DNA of 64,000 bases from Pseudoips prasinana. Its lineage: Eukaryota; Arthropoda; Insecta; Lepidoptera; Nolidae. Of the stretch, positions 18,380-27,547 are shown in pieces. Each line of letters opens with the position of its first letter. The stretch's first letter is position 1. The DNA lies in contig OX621234.1 in NCBI GenBank assembly GCA_951640165.1, positions 67,001 to 131,000 of the forward strand. Direction: 5' to 3'. The notes beneath the pieces are model-generated. The model did no database searches and was not told the origin of the DNA. It saw nothing but the letters and a program-made list of their open reading frames with translations. The translations under genes and the position numbers were made by a program.

Positions 18380-20431
18380 ATCGGTCATCGCACCCTCCTC
18401 CTCCACAGCCGCTGAGGTCCCAGCTACTGGGACGGCGGTGGCAGCGACAGGCCGGGTCGGCGCCTGAACTTTGCCCTTCTTAAGGGGAGGACTGCAATTC
18501 CTCCCCTTCATTATATGGCCCGCAGGGCGGCCACTGGCGGCACAAACTGCGCAGTGCGGCGCGGCGGCCATGCAGGAGGCGGATTTGTGGCCCTCCTTGC
18601 CGCAGCGGTAACAACTGTCCGTCCTGTCGACAGTGGAAGGACAGAGGGCTCGGGTGTGGCCAATGCCGAAGCACTTGTAGCACCGCAGTGGCTGGTCCTC
18701 GAGTGCCCGGACCGCACCCGAGCTGAAGCCGACGGCTAGCCGTCCCTTTTCAAGGACGGCTTTGGCAGCGGCGACTGGGCACTCAAGGCGAATGGTGCCC
18801 ATGCCGCCGCGCCCGGGCCTGATGCCCCCGCCTTGTACCGCTGCGACTTCGCAGCCCCCTATGGCTGCGATTGCTGCCACCACCTCCTCCTTAGTGACGG
18901 AGTCATCCAGATCCGTCACCTCGATGGCCGCCGACTTCACCGGCCTGGCCACCTTCGCCGCATCCGCAATGACCTCCTGCAGCTTTTTTGCAAAGAGGTC
19001 CGCGTTCTTCGCGCCCTCGGCACCTGGGAACTCGAAAATTCGAGCCCCAGCCTGCGTCCGGCGGCACGAGACTTTACCGATCCCCAGTTTGGTAGGATCG
19101 GCATTGGCACGCGCCCGCAACATCACGGACGCGTACGTCTCGCCCCGCTCCGCAGCCTCCGTGGTGAGCGTCATCACAACGGCTGCGGTCTTGGGAGGAA
19201 CCAAGTTCCTCTTGGCGCCTGCTGGGGGGGAACTCTTCCCCTTCCCTTTTCCCTTGCCAATCGACTGATCGGCAGAGGTGGTGGCGGAGGCAGCTGGGGG
19301 GGTGGTTTTCCCCCTCCCTTTACCCTTGCCAGTCGGCTTCGACTGGCTGGGAGTGGTGGTGGTGGGCACGGCAGGGACGACAGGTGCCGTCCTTTTGCCT
19401 TTGCCCTTCCCCTTACCGACCACCTTCGTCCAGCCCTGCTGGTTGGCCGGGGTGGTGGAAGGGAGAAGGGCGTCCTCCCTCGAGGAGCTAGGCACCGGCT
19501 CCACTCGCCTTTTGTCCGCCGCAAGTGGCGGTCGGAGGCGTTTCTCCGGCAAGAGCCGGTCCTCTATTCCCGCTAGGCAGGATCTGACGAAGGCCCTCTC
19601 CTCCGCCATGACCCTGCGGAGGACATCCTCAAGGCCGGGGGAGGAGGTAAGGCCCTCTGCCGCAGGTCTGGGCTCGGCTTGCGACGGCTGGGCCGTGGCT
19701 TCGGCCAGCTTGAGGTGAAGCTGGCTAACCTCCGACTGCAGGCGATCCACTTTCGCCTGCAGTTGCCGCGACTCGTCGGTGGCCTTGCGCTCCACGAGCT
19801 CCGCGACGATGACACGCATGCTCGCGGCCCGGCATTTCAGGGACTTTTGGAAAGTCCCCTTTAGGTGGGAGGACTTGGCGGCGACCTCCACGATCGCCTC
19901 CTCGTCCTCCAAGGCCATCCTCTGAAGCTCGGCCAGGGAGTGGTCCGAGTACAGCACGTGGGACGCACCGTACCCGGACTTGGCACGGGCGACGCGCGCC
20001 CGTTCCTCCTGGGCCGCAACCCGCTCCTCCAGCTCTTGCTGGAGCTGCTCCCGCCGAGTCAGGTCCAGCTCGCGCTGGGCATCCACCAGACCCACGTCGT
20101 GGGTATCCGCCACTATGGCCGTCTGCTTCTTGGCCTTAACTTTCTTTTTTGGCTCCTTCACCGAGCCCGAGGCCGAGGAGCCATCCGAACTGACTTTCAG
20201 AAAAGTCCGCTTTCTCGATCCTGATCGTGACCGAGAAGCCGCGATCACCATCGCATCCGATGCAATGGACTCATTGTCGGAGTCCGACAATGAGTCCACT
20301 CTCCCTCCGTAGAAGGCTCTGCCTTCCGACGCCGACGCGTCGCGTTGGCCCTGAGAAGGGCCTTTGGGTTGGCCCTGAGAAGGGCCTTTTTTAATGAAAT
20401 GCCCGAGGGCATCCCGCGCGGGTTTTGGCAT
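18377..20431 (-). CDS. Unit 3 ORF1 (gag-like, 684 aa), uninterrupted
   Basis: The retrotransposon RNA-binding protein. ATG at 20431 (MPKPARDALGHF) is chosen; an upstream in-frame TTG is not a likely start. N-terminal GPSQGQPK repeats (two here) are followed by a Ser/Arg/Lys region, two probable coiled coils (LTRREQLQQELEERV about residues 130-165; LQAKVDRLQSEVSQLHLKL about 215-245) and a Gly-Lys-rich low-complexity stretch (GKGKGKGK, about 335-410). Three Cys/His knuckles follow (CYKCFGIGHTRALC, CYRCGKEGHKSASC, CAVCAASGRPAGH, about 580-645), as in R1, TRAS and SART ORF1. It ends TAA overlapping ORF2. Long open frames on the opposite strand here are composition artefacts. Confidence 0.92.
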   Translation of the reverse strand: MPKPARDALGHFIKKGPSQGQPKGPSQGQRDASASEGRAFYGGRVDSLSDSDNESIASDAMVIAASRSRSGSRKRTFLKVSSDGSSASGSVKEPKKKVKAKKQTAIVADTHDVGLVDAQRELDLTRREQLQQELEERVAAQEERARVARAKSGYGASHVLYSDHSLAELQRMALEDEEAIVEVAAKSSHLKGTFQKSLKCRAASMRVIVAELVERKATDESRQLQAKVDRLQSEVSQLHLKLAEATAQPSQAEPRPAAEGLTSSPGLEDVLRRVMAEERAFVRSCLAGIEDRLLPEKRLRPPLAADKRRVEPVPSSSREDALLPSTTPANQQGWTKVVGKGKGKGKRTAPVVPAVPTTTTPSQSKPTGKGKGRGKTTPPAASATTSADQSIGKGKGKGKSSPPAGAKRNLVPPKTAAVVMTLTTEAAERGETYASVMLRARANADPTKLGIGKVSCRRTQAGARIFEFPGAEGAKNADLFAKKLQEVIADAAKVARPVKSAAIEVTDLDDSVTKEEVVAAIAAIGGCEVAAVQGGGIRPGRGGMGTIRLECPVAAAKAVLEKGRLAVGFSSGAVRALEDQPLRCYKCFGIGHTRALCPSTVDRTDSCYRCGKEGHKSASCMAAAPHCAVCAASGRPAGHIMKGRNCSPPLKKGKVQAPTRPVAATAVPVAGTSAAVEEEGAMTD

Positions 20432-20589
20432 TTCAAACAAGACAGAATTCGTAACACACAAGGCAGTTAATTGTTACGATGCACAGTGCACTTTAGCCGT
20501 TCCCAGTCTGCCACTCCGTTACGGTGGTCAGAACTGGGACGTTTCCGGGGAACGCGACGTGGACGCAAGCACCGTGGGGTGGTTCCCCC
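20432..20589 (-). promoter_or_regulatory. SART-like 5' UTR with conserved stem-loop (unit 3)
   Basis: A block of about 100 bp shared with the 5' UTRs of units 4, 5 and 6. It contains CCCAGTCTGCCAC...GGTGG...ACTGGG (20502-20538), which can fold into a hairpin with the outer stem CCCAGT/ACTGGG and an inner CCAC/GGTGG. The same element is at 29753-29789, 43818-43854 and 49184-49220. No promoter activity can be shown from sequence alone. Confidence 0.6.
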
Positions 20590-20638
20590 GCTCAAGAACC
20601 TAACCTAACCTAACCTTTTTTTTTTTTTTTTTTTTTTT
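20586..20638. repeat. Unit 3/4 junction: target duplication, telomeric repeats and poly(T)
   Basis: Positions 20586-20599 repeat 2168-2181. AACCTAACCTAACCTAACC spans 20597-20615 (four pentamer units), then 23 T (20616-20638). In sense: poly(A) of unit 4, then (GGTTA)n, then the short duplicated stretch, then unit 3. Confidence 0.88.
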
Positions 20639-20968
20639 GTTTGCGCTGGGAAAAAATGCGTTACGCACGTTACGCGTTACGCCCATTGGGGGATGGACGG
20701 GTTATGTGGGACTCTCCGGCTACTCCGGCATACCCACTAAAATAATCCAGCGGCACTCCCGCATCGTCTGTGTGGAGGGGGACTGGGAAACCGGCACAGC
20801 CTTTACGTCCAGTCCCCCACCGACGACCGCCCGCATTTACTGCGGGGCCCTCACGCCCCTCCCTTAGTGGAGGGGCCCGGGAACGACCATGAGTGCTCGG
20901 CCGTTCCCGCCCGACGATGGTGGCGATTTGTGCAATGCGAGCGAAGGCGCCCCCGCGCCTGTCGCCCG

Positions 20969-22750
20969 CTAATCACCACCAGAAGGAGGGAGGCGAGGAT
21001 CGTACAACCGCCGTCTCCCACCCCTTCTTCGCCTGCGGAGCGGCGGCGCGAGAGGATCATCCTCCCGCGCGCGCTCCGCTGCCTCCTTTTGCGACATAAC
21101 ATCCTCGCAAAAGGAGGCAACCGCCGCCCAAGCCTCCTCACTCCCCAGCATGGAGTTCACCACACTGGGAAGTGAGAGGTCCTGCCCGACCACATCTGTC
21201 AGGGCACGGCGCAGCTCAGCCCAGGCTGGGCACACCTCGAGGGTGTGCTGCGCCGTGTCCTCCGCGGCTCCGCAATGGTGGCACGCCGGGGTTTCCTCCC
21301 TCCGGATCCGGTGCAGGTGCGTTCCGAAACAACCATGTCCGGACAACACCTGCACTAGACGGAACGAGAGGAAACCGTGGGGGCGCTCGAGCCAGTCCCG
21401 CAGGGCTGGACCGAGCGCGTCCAACGTCCGGCGTCCAAAGGTGGCGGAGGCGAGGTCCTGTGTCCAGTGTAGGACGATTGCGTCCCTCGCCTCCCGCCGC
21501 ACGGCATCCCGCTTTTGCGCGGCGGGGCGCTCACCCAGCGCCCTACGCCGCGCCGTCCACTCATACACTCTGGCGAGCACCCATGCCTCCAATTCCCAGG
21601 GAGGGGTGCCGGCCAGAGCGCACGCCGCCGCAAAACCCACCGAGCGGTAGGCCCTCGCCACCCGCTGTGCAATGGCCCGTTGGGGCCTGCGGATGGCGGT
21701 TGCATTCTCCCTCCTGTGGAGGGAGTCCGCCCAGATTGGTGCCCCGTACAGGGCCATGCTCTTCAGGATGCCGGCATAGAGGCGCCGGCATCGCTCCTTG
21801 GGCCCTCCCAGGTTTGGGAGGAGCCATGAGAGGGCGTCCGCGGCTTTCAGCAGGCGCGTCGACAGCCCGCTAAAGTGCGGGCCGAAGCGCCACCTGCTGT
21901 CCAGCACGAGGCCCAGATACTTCATCTGGGCCCCGACCCCTATCCGGACGCCCTCCACCACGATGTGGGCGTCAGGAGGGCAGCGCTGCCGAGGCCCGTG
22001 AAAGAACACGGCCTCGGTCTTGTTCAGCGCCACCCTCAATCCAAGCTGGCGGATCCTACCTGCCACTAAGGATCCGCCAGCCGAGGCCAGACAGGCCGCC
22101 TCCCGAAACTCCCTCCCCCGGGCAACGAGGAGAGTGTCATCCGCGTAGCAGATGACACTCGTGCCCTGGAGGAGGGTGCCGCGCAGCAGCCAATCGAATC
22201 CGATGTTCCACAAGAGGGGCCCTAGCACCGAACCCTGTGGAACACCGGACTCCGCGCCGTAGCGCCTGATCCTGGCCGTCCTGTCCGCCAAGAGGACCTC
22301 CCGGTCCTGCAGGTAGTTGGCCAGGATCGCCCGCAGATATTGGGGCACTCCGTGGTACCGGAGTGCCTCCAATATGGTCGAGTGGGGCACGGAGTTGAAC
22401 GCGTTGGCGATGTCGAACGACACCGCCAACACTCCGTCCCCAGCCTCGACCGCCTCCTGAACGTGGCCCCTGAGTAGGGCCACCGCGTCGACCATCGAAC
22501 GCCCTTGTCGAAACCCGAACTGGGCGTCCGACAGGTCCGGCCCTACCTCCCGCAAGTGGCTGTTAAGCCGGGTGGCGAGGATCCCCTGGAACAGTTTACC
22601 GACCTCATCGAGCAGAACGATGGGCCGGTATGCCGAGGGGGAGTCCACCGGGCGTCCCTCCTTCCGGAGCAGGCAAAGCTGCCCCTCCTTCCATAGTTTC
22701 GGGAACCTCCCAGCCGTCAGGCACGCGCTGAAGAGGTCCCGAAACCTCTG
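20969..22750 (-). pseudogene. Unit 4 ORF2, reverse transcriptase to C-terminus
   Basis: Open from the LINE insertion point to the stop at 20969 (about 590 codons). It carries YRPIVLLDE, FGFRQGRSMVDAV, SFDIANAFN, GVPQGSVLGP, CYADD (about 22137-22150), MKYLGLVLDSRW, LSGHGCFG and the CCHC motif CHHCGAAEDTAQHTLEVC. It closely matches the intact unit 5 protein. It is separated from its endonuclease by the insertion at 22751. Confidence 0.9.
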
Positions 22751-23390
22751 AAAGAAAGAAAGAAAGAAAAAATCATTTATTCATTACCAGGACGGACATA
22801 ACAATGAAATTATACAATAACAGAAAAACAAACAATGAAAATCTTATACTTAATATTAGTTAGTCTGTTCTGGGTGAAAAGGCATCTATCTCAGCATTGG
22901 CCGTCGCAATATTGCGACTGCGCTGATATTCTGATAGCGCCCGACTGTGGGGTCCACGGATAGTTAACCCCCATTACATACAATAATAAAATGAAATGAG
23001 ATAACAGATATTTGATAAACTAAGTACATTAATTATACAAATAAAAAGAATTTAATATAGTGAAGAAGATAGAAATATGTACCTAAGTATGTCGAAAAAA
23101 AAAATAGCATTAAATCACAAGATAATAATATAAATGAGATTCGTACAATTTCAATTAGATAAAATAATTTAATTTAAATACTAGTTTAACATCAAATACA
23201 TTTCATACAATAACATATGTGATTCTGACTGCTTTAGCGGAGACGTGGGCAAAAAAATTATAAAATCCCTACCATGCAACAGCATATCTAGTTCCTGACT
23301 GTGGACTCTGGCAATCTATACTGAAACTGATCCTCTGATTGCTTTTGGCGTTCCAACAAATATCTTTTAAACCTTTTACGAAACGTACTG
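22751..23390 (-). mobile_element. 5'-truncated LINE 3' end inserted in unit 4 ORF2
   Basis: In minus-strand sense the piece starts with the end of a basic reading frame (FRKRFKRYLLERQ...VRN, stop). A 550-bp AT-rich 3' UTR follows, with a tail of TTTC tetramers (22751-22767 on the + strand). The flanks CGAAACCTCTG (left) and CGAAACGTACTG (right) look like an imperfect target duplication of about 10 bp. The clade cannot be fixed from so little coding sequence. Confidence 0.7.
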
Positions 23391-24781
23391 CTCCATTAGG
23401 GACGCCGCGATGGCCACCACCCGTGCGGGGACGCCATCCGGTCCAGGGGCCGTCTTCTTCGCGCGGAGGGAAAGAACCCCCGCGCCAAATTCCTCCGCCG
23501 ACACTGGAGGGACCTCCTCCGCCGGCGAAGCCGCCACCCCTCCCAGTGGGGGGTTCATCGTTGGTGGGGTGAATTCAGTCCTGCGCGGAAACAGTGACCG
23601 AACCACCCCATCCAGCAACGCCGGCTCTAGGGTCTCCGCTAATGGGGGACCGTAAGGGCGCAGCTGACTCCGCGCCAGCTTATACGGCCTCCCAAACGGA
23701 TCCCTGTCGAGGCCCTCCAGCATCTCGGCCTTTGCCGAGTCCTCGGCGGCGCACATTGCCGACTTGAGGACCGTCTTTGCCTCTACGTAAGAGGCGTAGA
23801 GGCGGTCCTCCTCGGCCTGACATCGGCTGGTGCGCCGCCGACTCCGCGTGTAGGCCCTCCTGGCCTCCACGCACGCAGCCCGGAGCGCCGCCAGCTCCCC
23901 CGTCCACCAATAAACGTCGCGACGGGGAGGCGGACGGCGAGACCGAGGCATGCTGGAATTGCACACCTCGGTCAGGTACCTCCGCAGCTGGACCGCTGCG
24001 GCGTCCACGTCCGTCACCTCCACAGGGGGCGAGAGCCAGTCCCGGAGGAACGCCGCCTCCTGGGCTGACTCCCAGTCTAGGCGGGTGAGAGCCCACCGCG
24101 GGAAGGGAGATTGGCCCGAGCGGGCCATCCCCCGCGGGCTCTGGGTGGAGATGTCGAACCGCACATATCGGTGGTCCGACAGGGTCTCCACCATCTCCAC
24201 CCGCCAGTTCACGACGCGGGCGGCTAGCACGGGGGTGGCGAACGACACGTCCACCACTGAACCTCCCCGTTGCCGCACACACGTGTGAACATCCCCCCTG
24301 TTTAGCAGGGACACGCCGCACGAAGCCGACCAAAATTCGGCGGCGCGCCTCCGGACGTTACATGACGCCGCTGGGTTGCCCCAGGCCACCGCCTTGGCGT
24401 TCAGGTCGCCCAACACGACGACCTGACGTGGTGCCGCCCTCCCGACGACTGCCGTAAGGACCTCGAGATAGTTCTCGAAGTCCCTTAGAGGGCGGTTTGG
24501 GGAGAAATAGACCCCGACCAGGGCTATTTCTCCCCACGCGGCGGCAACGTATCCCGGACCCCTCTCTAAAAGCGAGAGGGGAGGGGAGTCCGTGGCAGGC
24601 CGCGACACCAACGCCACCAAGCCGTCTCGATCACCCAGCCAACGGCCAGGTACCGAGTATGGCTCGGCGACCACCGCCACGTCCACCAACCACTCGGCCA
24701 CAGTCTGCATCAGCAGATCCTGGGCCGCTCTGCAGTGGTTGGTGTTCGCCTGGAGGATGCGATGTCCGACTCTACCCATTA
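23391..24781 (-). pseudogene. Unit 4 ORF2, N-terminal endonuclease block (downstream copy)
   Basis: It starts at ATG 24779 (MGRVGHRILQANTNH), overlapping the ORF1 TAA as TAATG. VAEPYS, GDLNAKAVAWGNP and LSDHRYVRFD are present. It runs open into the linker KKTAPGPDGVPARVV and is cut after IAASLMEQ by the LINE insertion, where a stop soon follows. The endonuclease itself has no visible lesion. Confidence 0.9.
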
Positions 24782-26226
24782 ATCGGACATCACACCCCTC
24801 TCCTCCATAGCCGCCGAGGTCCCAGCTACTGGGGTGGCGGTGGCAGCGACAGGCCGGGTCGGCGCCTGAGTTTTGCCCTTCTTAAGGGGAGGACTGCAGT
24901 TCCTCCCCTTCATTATATGGCCCGCAGGGCGACCACTGGCGGCACAAACTGCGCAGTGCGGCGCGGCGGCCATGCAGGAGGCGGACTTGTGGCCCTCCTT
25001 GCCGCAGCGGTAGCAACTGTCCGTCCTGTCGACAGTGGACGGACAGAGGGCTCGGGTGTGGCCGATTCCGAAGCACTTGAAGCACCTCAAAGGCTGGTCC
25101 TCAAGTGCCCGGACCGCACCCGAGCTGAAGCCGACGGCCAGCCGTCCCTTCTCGAGGACGGCTTTGGCAGCGGCGACTGGGCACTCCAGGCGAATTGCGC
25201 CCATGCCGCCGCGCCCGGGCCTGATGCCCCCGCCCTGCACCGCTGCGACTGCGCAGCCCCCAATGGCTGCGATCGCTGCCACCACCTCCTCCCTGGTGAC
25301 GGAGTCATCCAGGTCCGTCACCTCGATGGCCGCCGACTTCACCGGCCTGGCCACCTTTGCCGCGTCCGCAATGACCTCTTGCAGCTTAGCTGCGAAGAGA
25401 TCGGCGTGTTTCCCGCCCTCAGCACCGGGGAACTCGAAGATACGAGCCCCAGCCTGTGTCCGGCGGCACGAGACTTTGCCGATCCCCAGTTTGGTTGGAT
25501 CGGCATTGGCACGCGCCCGCAACATTACGGACGCGTATGTCTCGCCCCGCTCCGCAGCCTCCGCGGTGAGCGTCATCACGACGGCTGCAGTTTTGGGAGG
25601 AACCAGGTTCCTCTTGGCACCGGCTGGGGGGGAACTCTTCCCTTTCCCCTTTCCCGTGCCAGTCGACTGACCAGCAGGGGTGGTGGTGGGGACGGCTGGG
25701 GCTGGAGGGGTTCTCTTCCCCTTCCCCTTCCCCTTCCCTTTCCCTTTGCCAGTCGGCTGCGACTGGCTGGGAGTGGTGGTGGCGGGAACGGCAGGGACGA
25801 CAGCTGCCGTCCTTTTGCCCTTGCCCTTCCCCTTACCGACCACCTTCGTCCAGCCCTGCTGGTTGGTCGGGGTGGTGGAAGGCAGAAGGGCGTCCTCCCT
25901 CTGAGAGGTAGGCACCGGCTCCTCTCGCCTCCTGTCCGCCGCAAGCGGCGGTCGGACGACTTTCGCCGGCAAGAGCCGGTCCTCAATGCCTGCCAGGCAG
26001 GCGCGGACAAATGACCTCTCCTCCGCCATGACCTTGCGGTGGATATCCTCAAGGCCGGAGGGGGGGGCGAAGCCCTCTTCCGCAGGTCTGGGCTCGGCTT
26101 GGGATGGCCGGGCCGTGGCTTCAGCCAGCTTCAGGTGAAGCTGGCTCACCTCCGACTGCAGGCGATCCACTCTCGCCTGCAGTTGCCGCGTCTCGTCGCT
26201 GGCCTTGCGGTCAACCAGCTCCGCCA
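24779..26226 (-). pseudogene. Unit 4 ORF1, N-terminally truncated (downstream copy)
   Basis: About 480 residues of ORF1, from VAELVDRKASDETRQLQ to the TAA at 24779. It retains the second coiled coil, the GKGKGK region and all three zinc knuckles. The N-terminal GPSQGQ and first coiled-coil parts are missing. At 26226 the frame is joined to unrelated ORF2 sequence (the end of AGVLSLR). A TTG- or GTG-initiated reading into that sequence is not a real start. Confidence 0.88.
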
Positions 26227-27547
26227 CCGCGGAGGGACAGAACCCCCGCGCCAAATTCCTCCGCCGAAACCGGAGGGACCTCCTCCGCCGGCGAAGCCAC
26301 CACCCCCCCCAGTGGGGGGTTCATCTTTGGTGGGGTGAATTCGGTCCTGCGCGGAAACAGCGACCGAACCACCCCATCCAGCAACGCCGGCTCTAGGGTC
26401 TCCGTTAGTGGGGGGCCATAAGGGCGAAGCTGGCTCCGCGCCAGCTTATATGGCCTCCCAAACGGATCCCTGTCGAGTCCCTCCAGCATCTCGGCCTTTG
26501 CCGAGTCTTCGGCGGCGCACATTGCCAACTTGAGGACCGTCTTTGCCTCTACGTAAGAGGCGTAGAGGCGGTCCTCCTCCGCCTGACATCGGCTGGTGCG
26601 CCGCCAACTCCGCGTGTAGGCCCTCCTGGCCTCCACGCACGCGGCCCGGAGCGCCGCCAGCTCCGCCGTCCACCAATAAACAGCGCGACGGGGAGGCGGA
26701 CGGCGAGACCGAGGCATGCTGGAATTGCACACCTCAGTCAGGGACCCCCGGAGCCGAACCGCTGCGGCGTCGACGTCCGTGCCCTGCACAGGGGGCGAGA
26801 GCCAGTCCTCGAGGAATGCTGCCTCCAGGGCTGCCTCCCGGTCCAGGCGGGTGAGAGCCCACCGCGGGAAGGGAGATTGGCCCGAGCGGGCCATCCCCCG
26901 CGGGCTCTGGGTGGAGATGTCGAACCGCACATATCGGTGGTCCGACAGGGTCTCCACCATCTCCACCCGCCAGTTCACGACGCGGGCGGCTAGAACTGGG
27001 GTGGCGAACGATACGTCCACCACTGACCCTCCCCGTTGCCGCACACACGTGTGAACATCCCCCCTGTTCAGGAGGGACACGCCGCACGAAGCCGACCAAA
27101 ATTCGGCGGCGCGCCCCCGGACGTTGCACGACGCCGCCGGGTTGCCCCAGGCCGCCGACTTGGCGTTCAGGTCGCCCATTACGACGACCTGACGTGGTGC
27201 CGCCCTCCCGACGACTGCCGTAAGGACTTCGAGAAAATTCTCGAAGTCCCTTAGAGGGCGGTTTGGGGAGAAATAGACCCCGACCAGGGCTATTTCTCCC
27301 CACGCGGCGGCCACGTATCCCGGACCCCTCTCTAAAAGCGAGAGGGGAGGGGAGTCCGTGGAAGGCCGCGACACCAACGCCACCACGCCGTCCCGATCAC
27401 CTAGCCAGCGGCCAGGTATCGAGTACGGCTCGGCAACCACCGCCACGTCCACCAACCACTCGGCCACAGTCTGCATCAGCAGATCCTGTGCCGCTCTGCA
27501 GTGGTTGGTGTTCGCCTGGAGGATGCGATGTCCGACTCTACCCATTA
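26227..27547 (-). pseudogene. Unit 4 ORF2, endonuclease-only fragment (upstream copy)
   Basis: ATG 27545 in a TAATG overlap with ORF1. The endonuclease domain is complete (QANTNH, VAEPYS, GDLNAKSAAWGNP, LSDHRYVRFD). The linker ends at VSAEEFGAGVLSLR, where it is fused to the ORF1 of the next copy. No RT domain remains. It could make a roughly 440-residue endonuclease-only product with a short foreign tail. Confidence 0.9.

Larger units (their letters stand above)
2183..20589 (-). mobile_element. Unit 3: SART-like element split by a Gypsy/BEL nest
   Basis: It has a poly(T) at 2183-2203, a 3' UTR (2204-2525), ORF2 in two blocks (2526-3123 and 15864-18379), ORF1 (18377-20431) and a 5' UTR (20432-20589). 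The 12.7-kb interruption is the Gypsy element at 3124-15859, flanked by a GTAC duplication. Without it the unit would be about 5.7 kb, like unit 6. The 3' UTR is homologous to those of units 4, 5 and 6. Confidence 0.88.

Noticed and set aside
24497..26014. Long plus-strand open frame (505 codons), and a similar one at 39336-40673 (445 codons)
   Set aside because: Both lie exactly antisense to ORF1/ORF2 of SART-like elements in GC-rich sequence, have no recognisable domain, and recur wherever the element recurs. They are shadows of the minus-strand genes.
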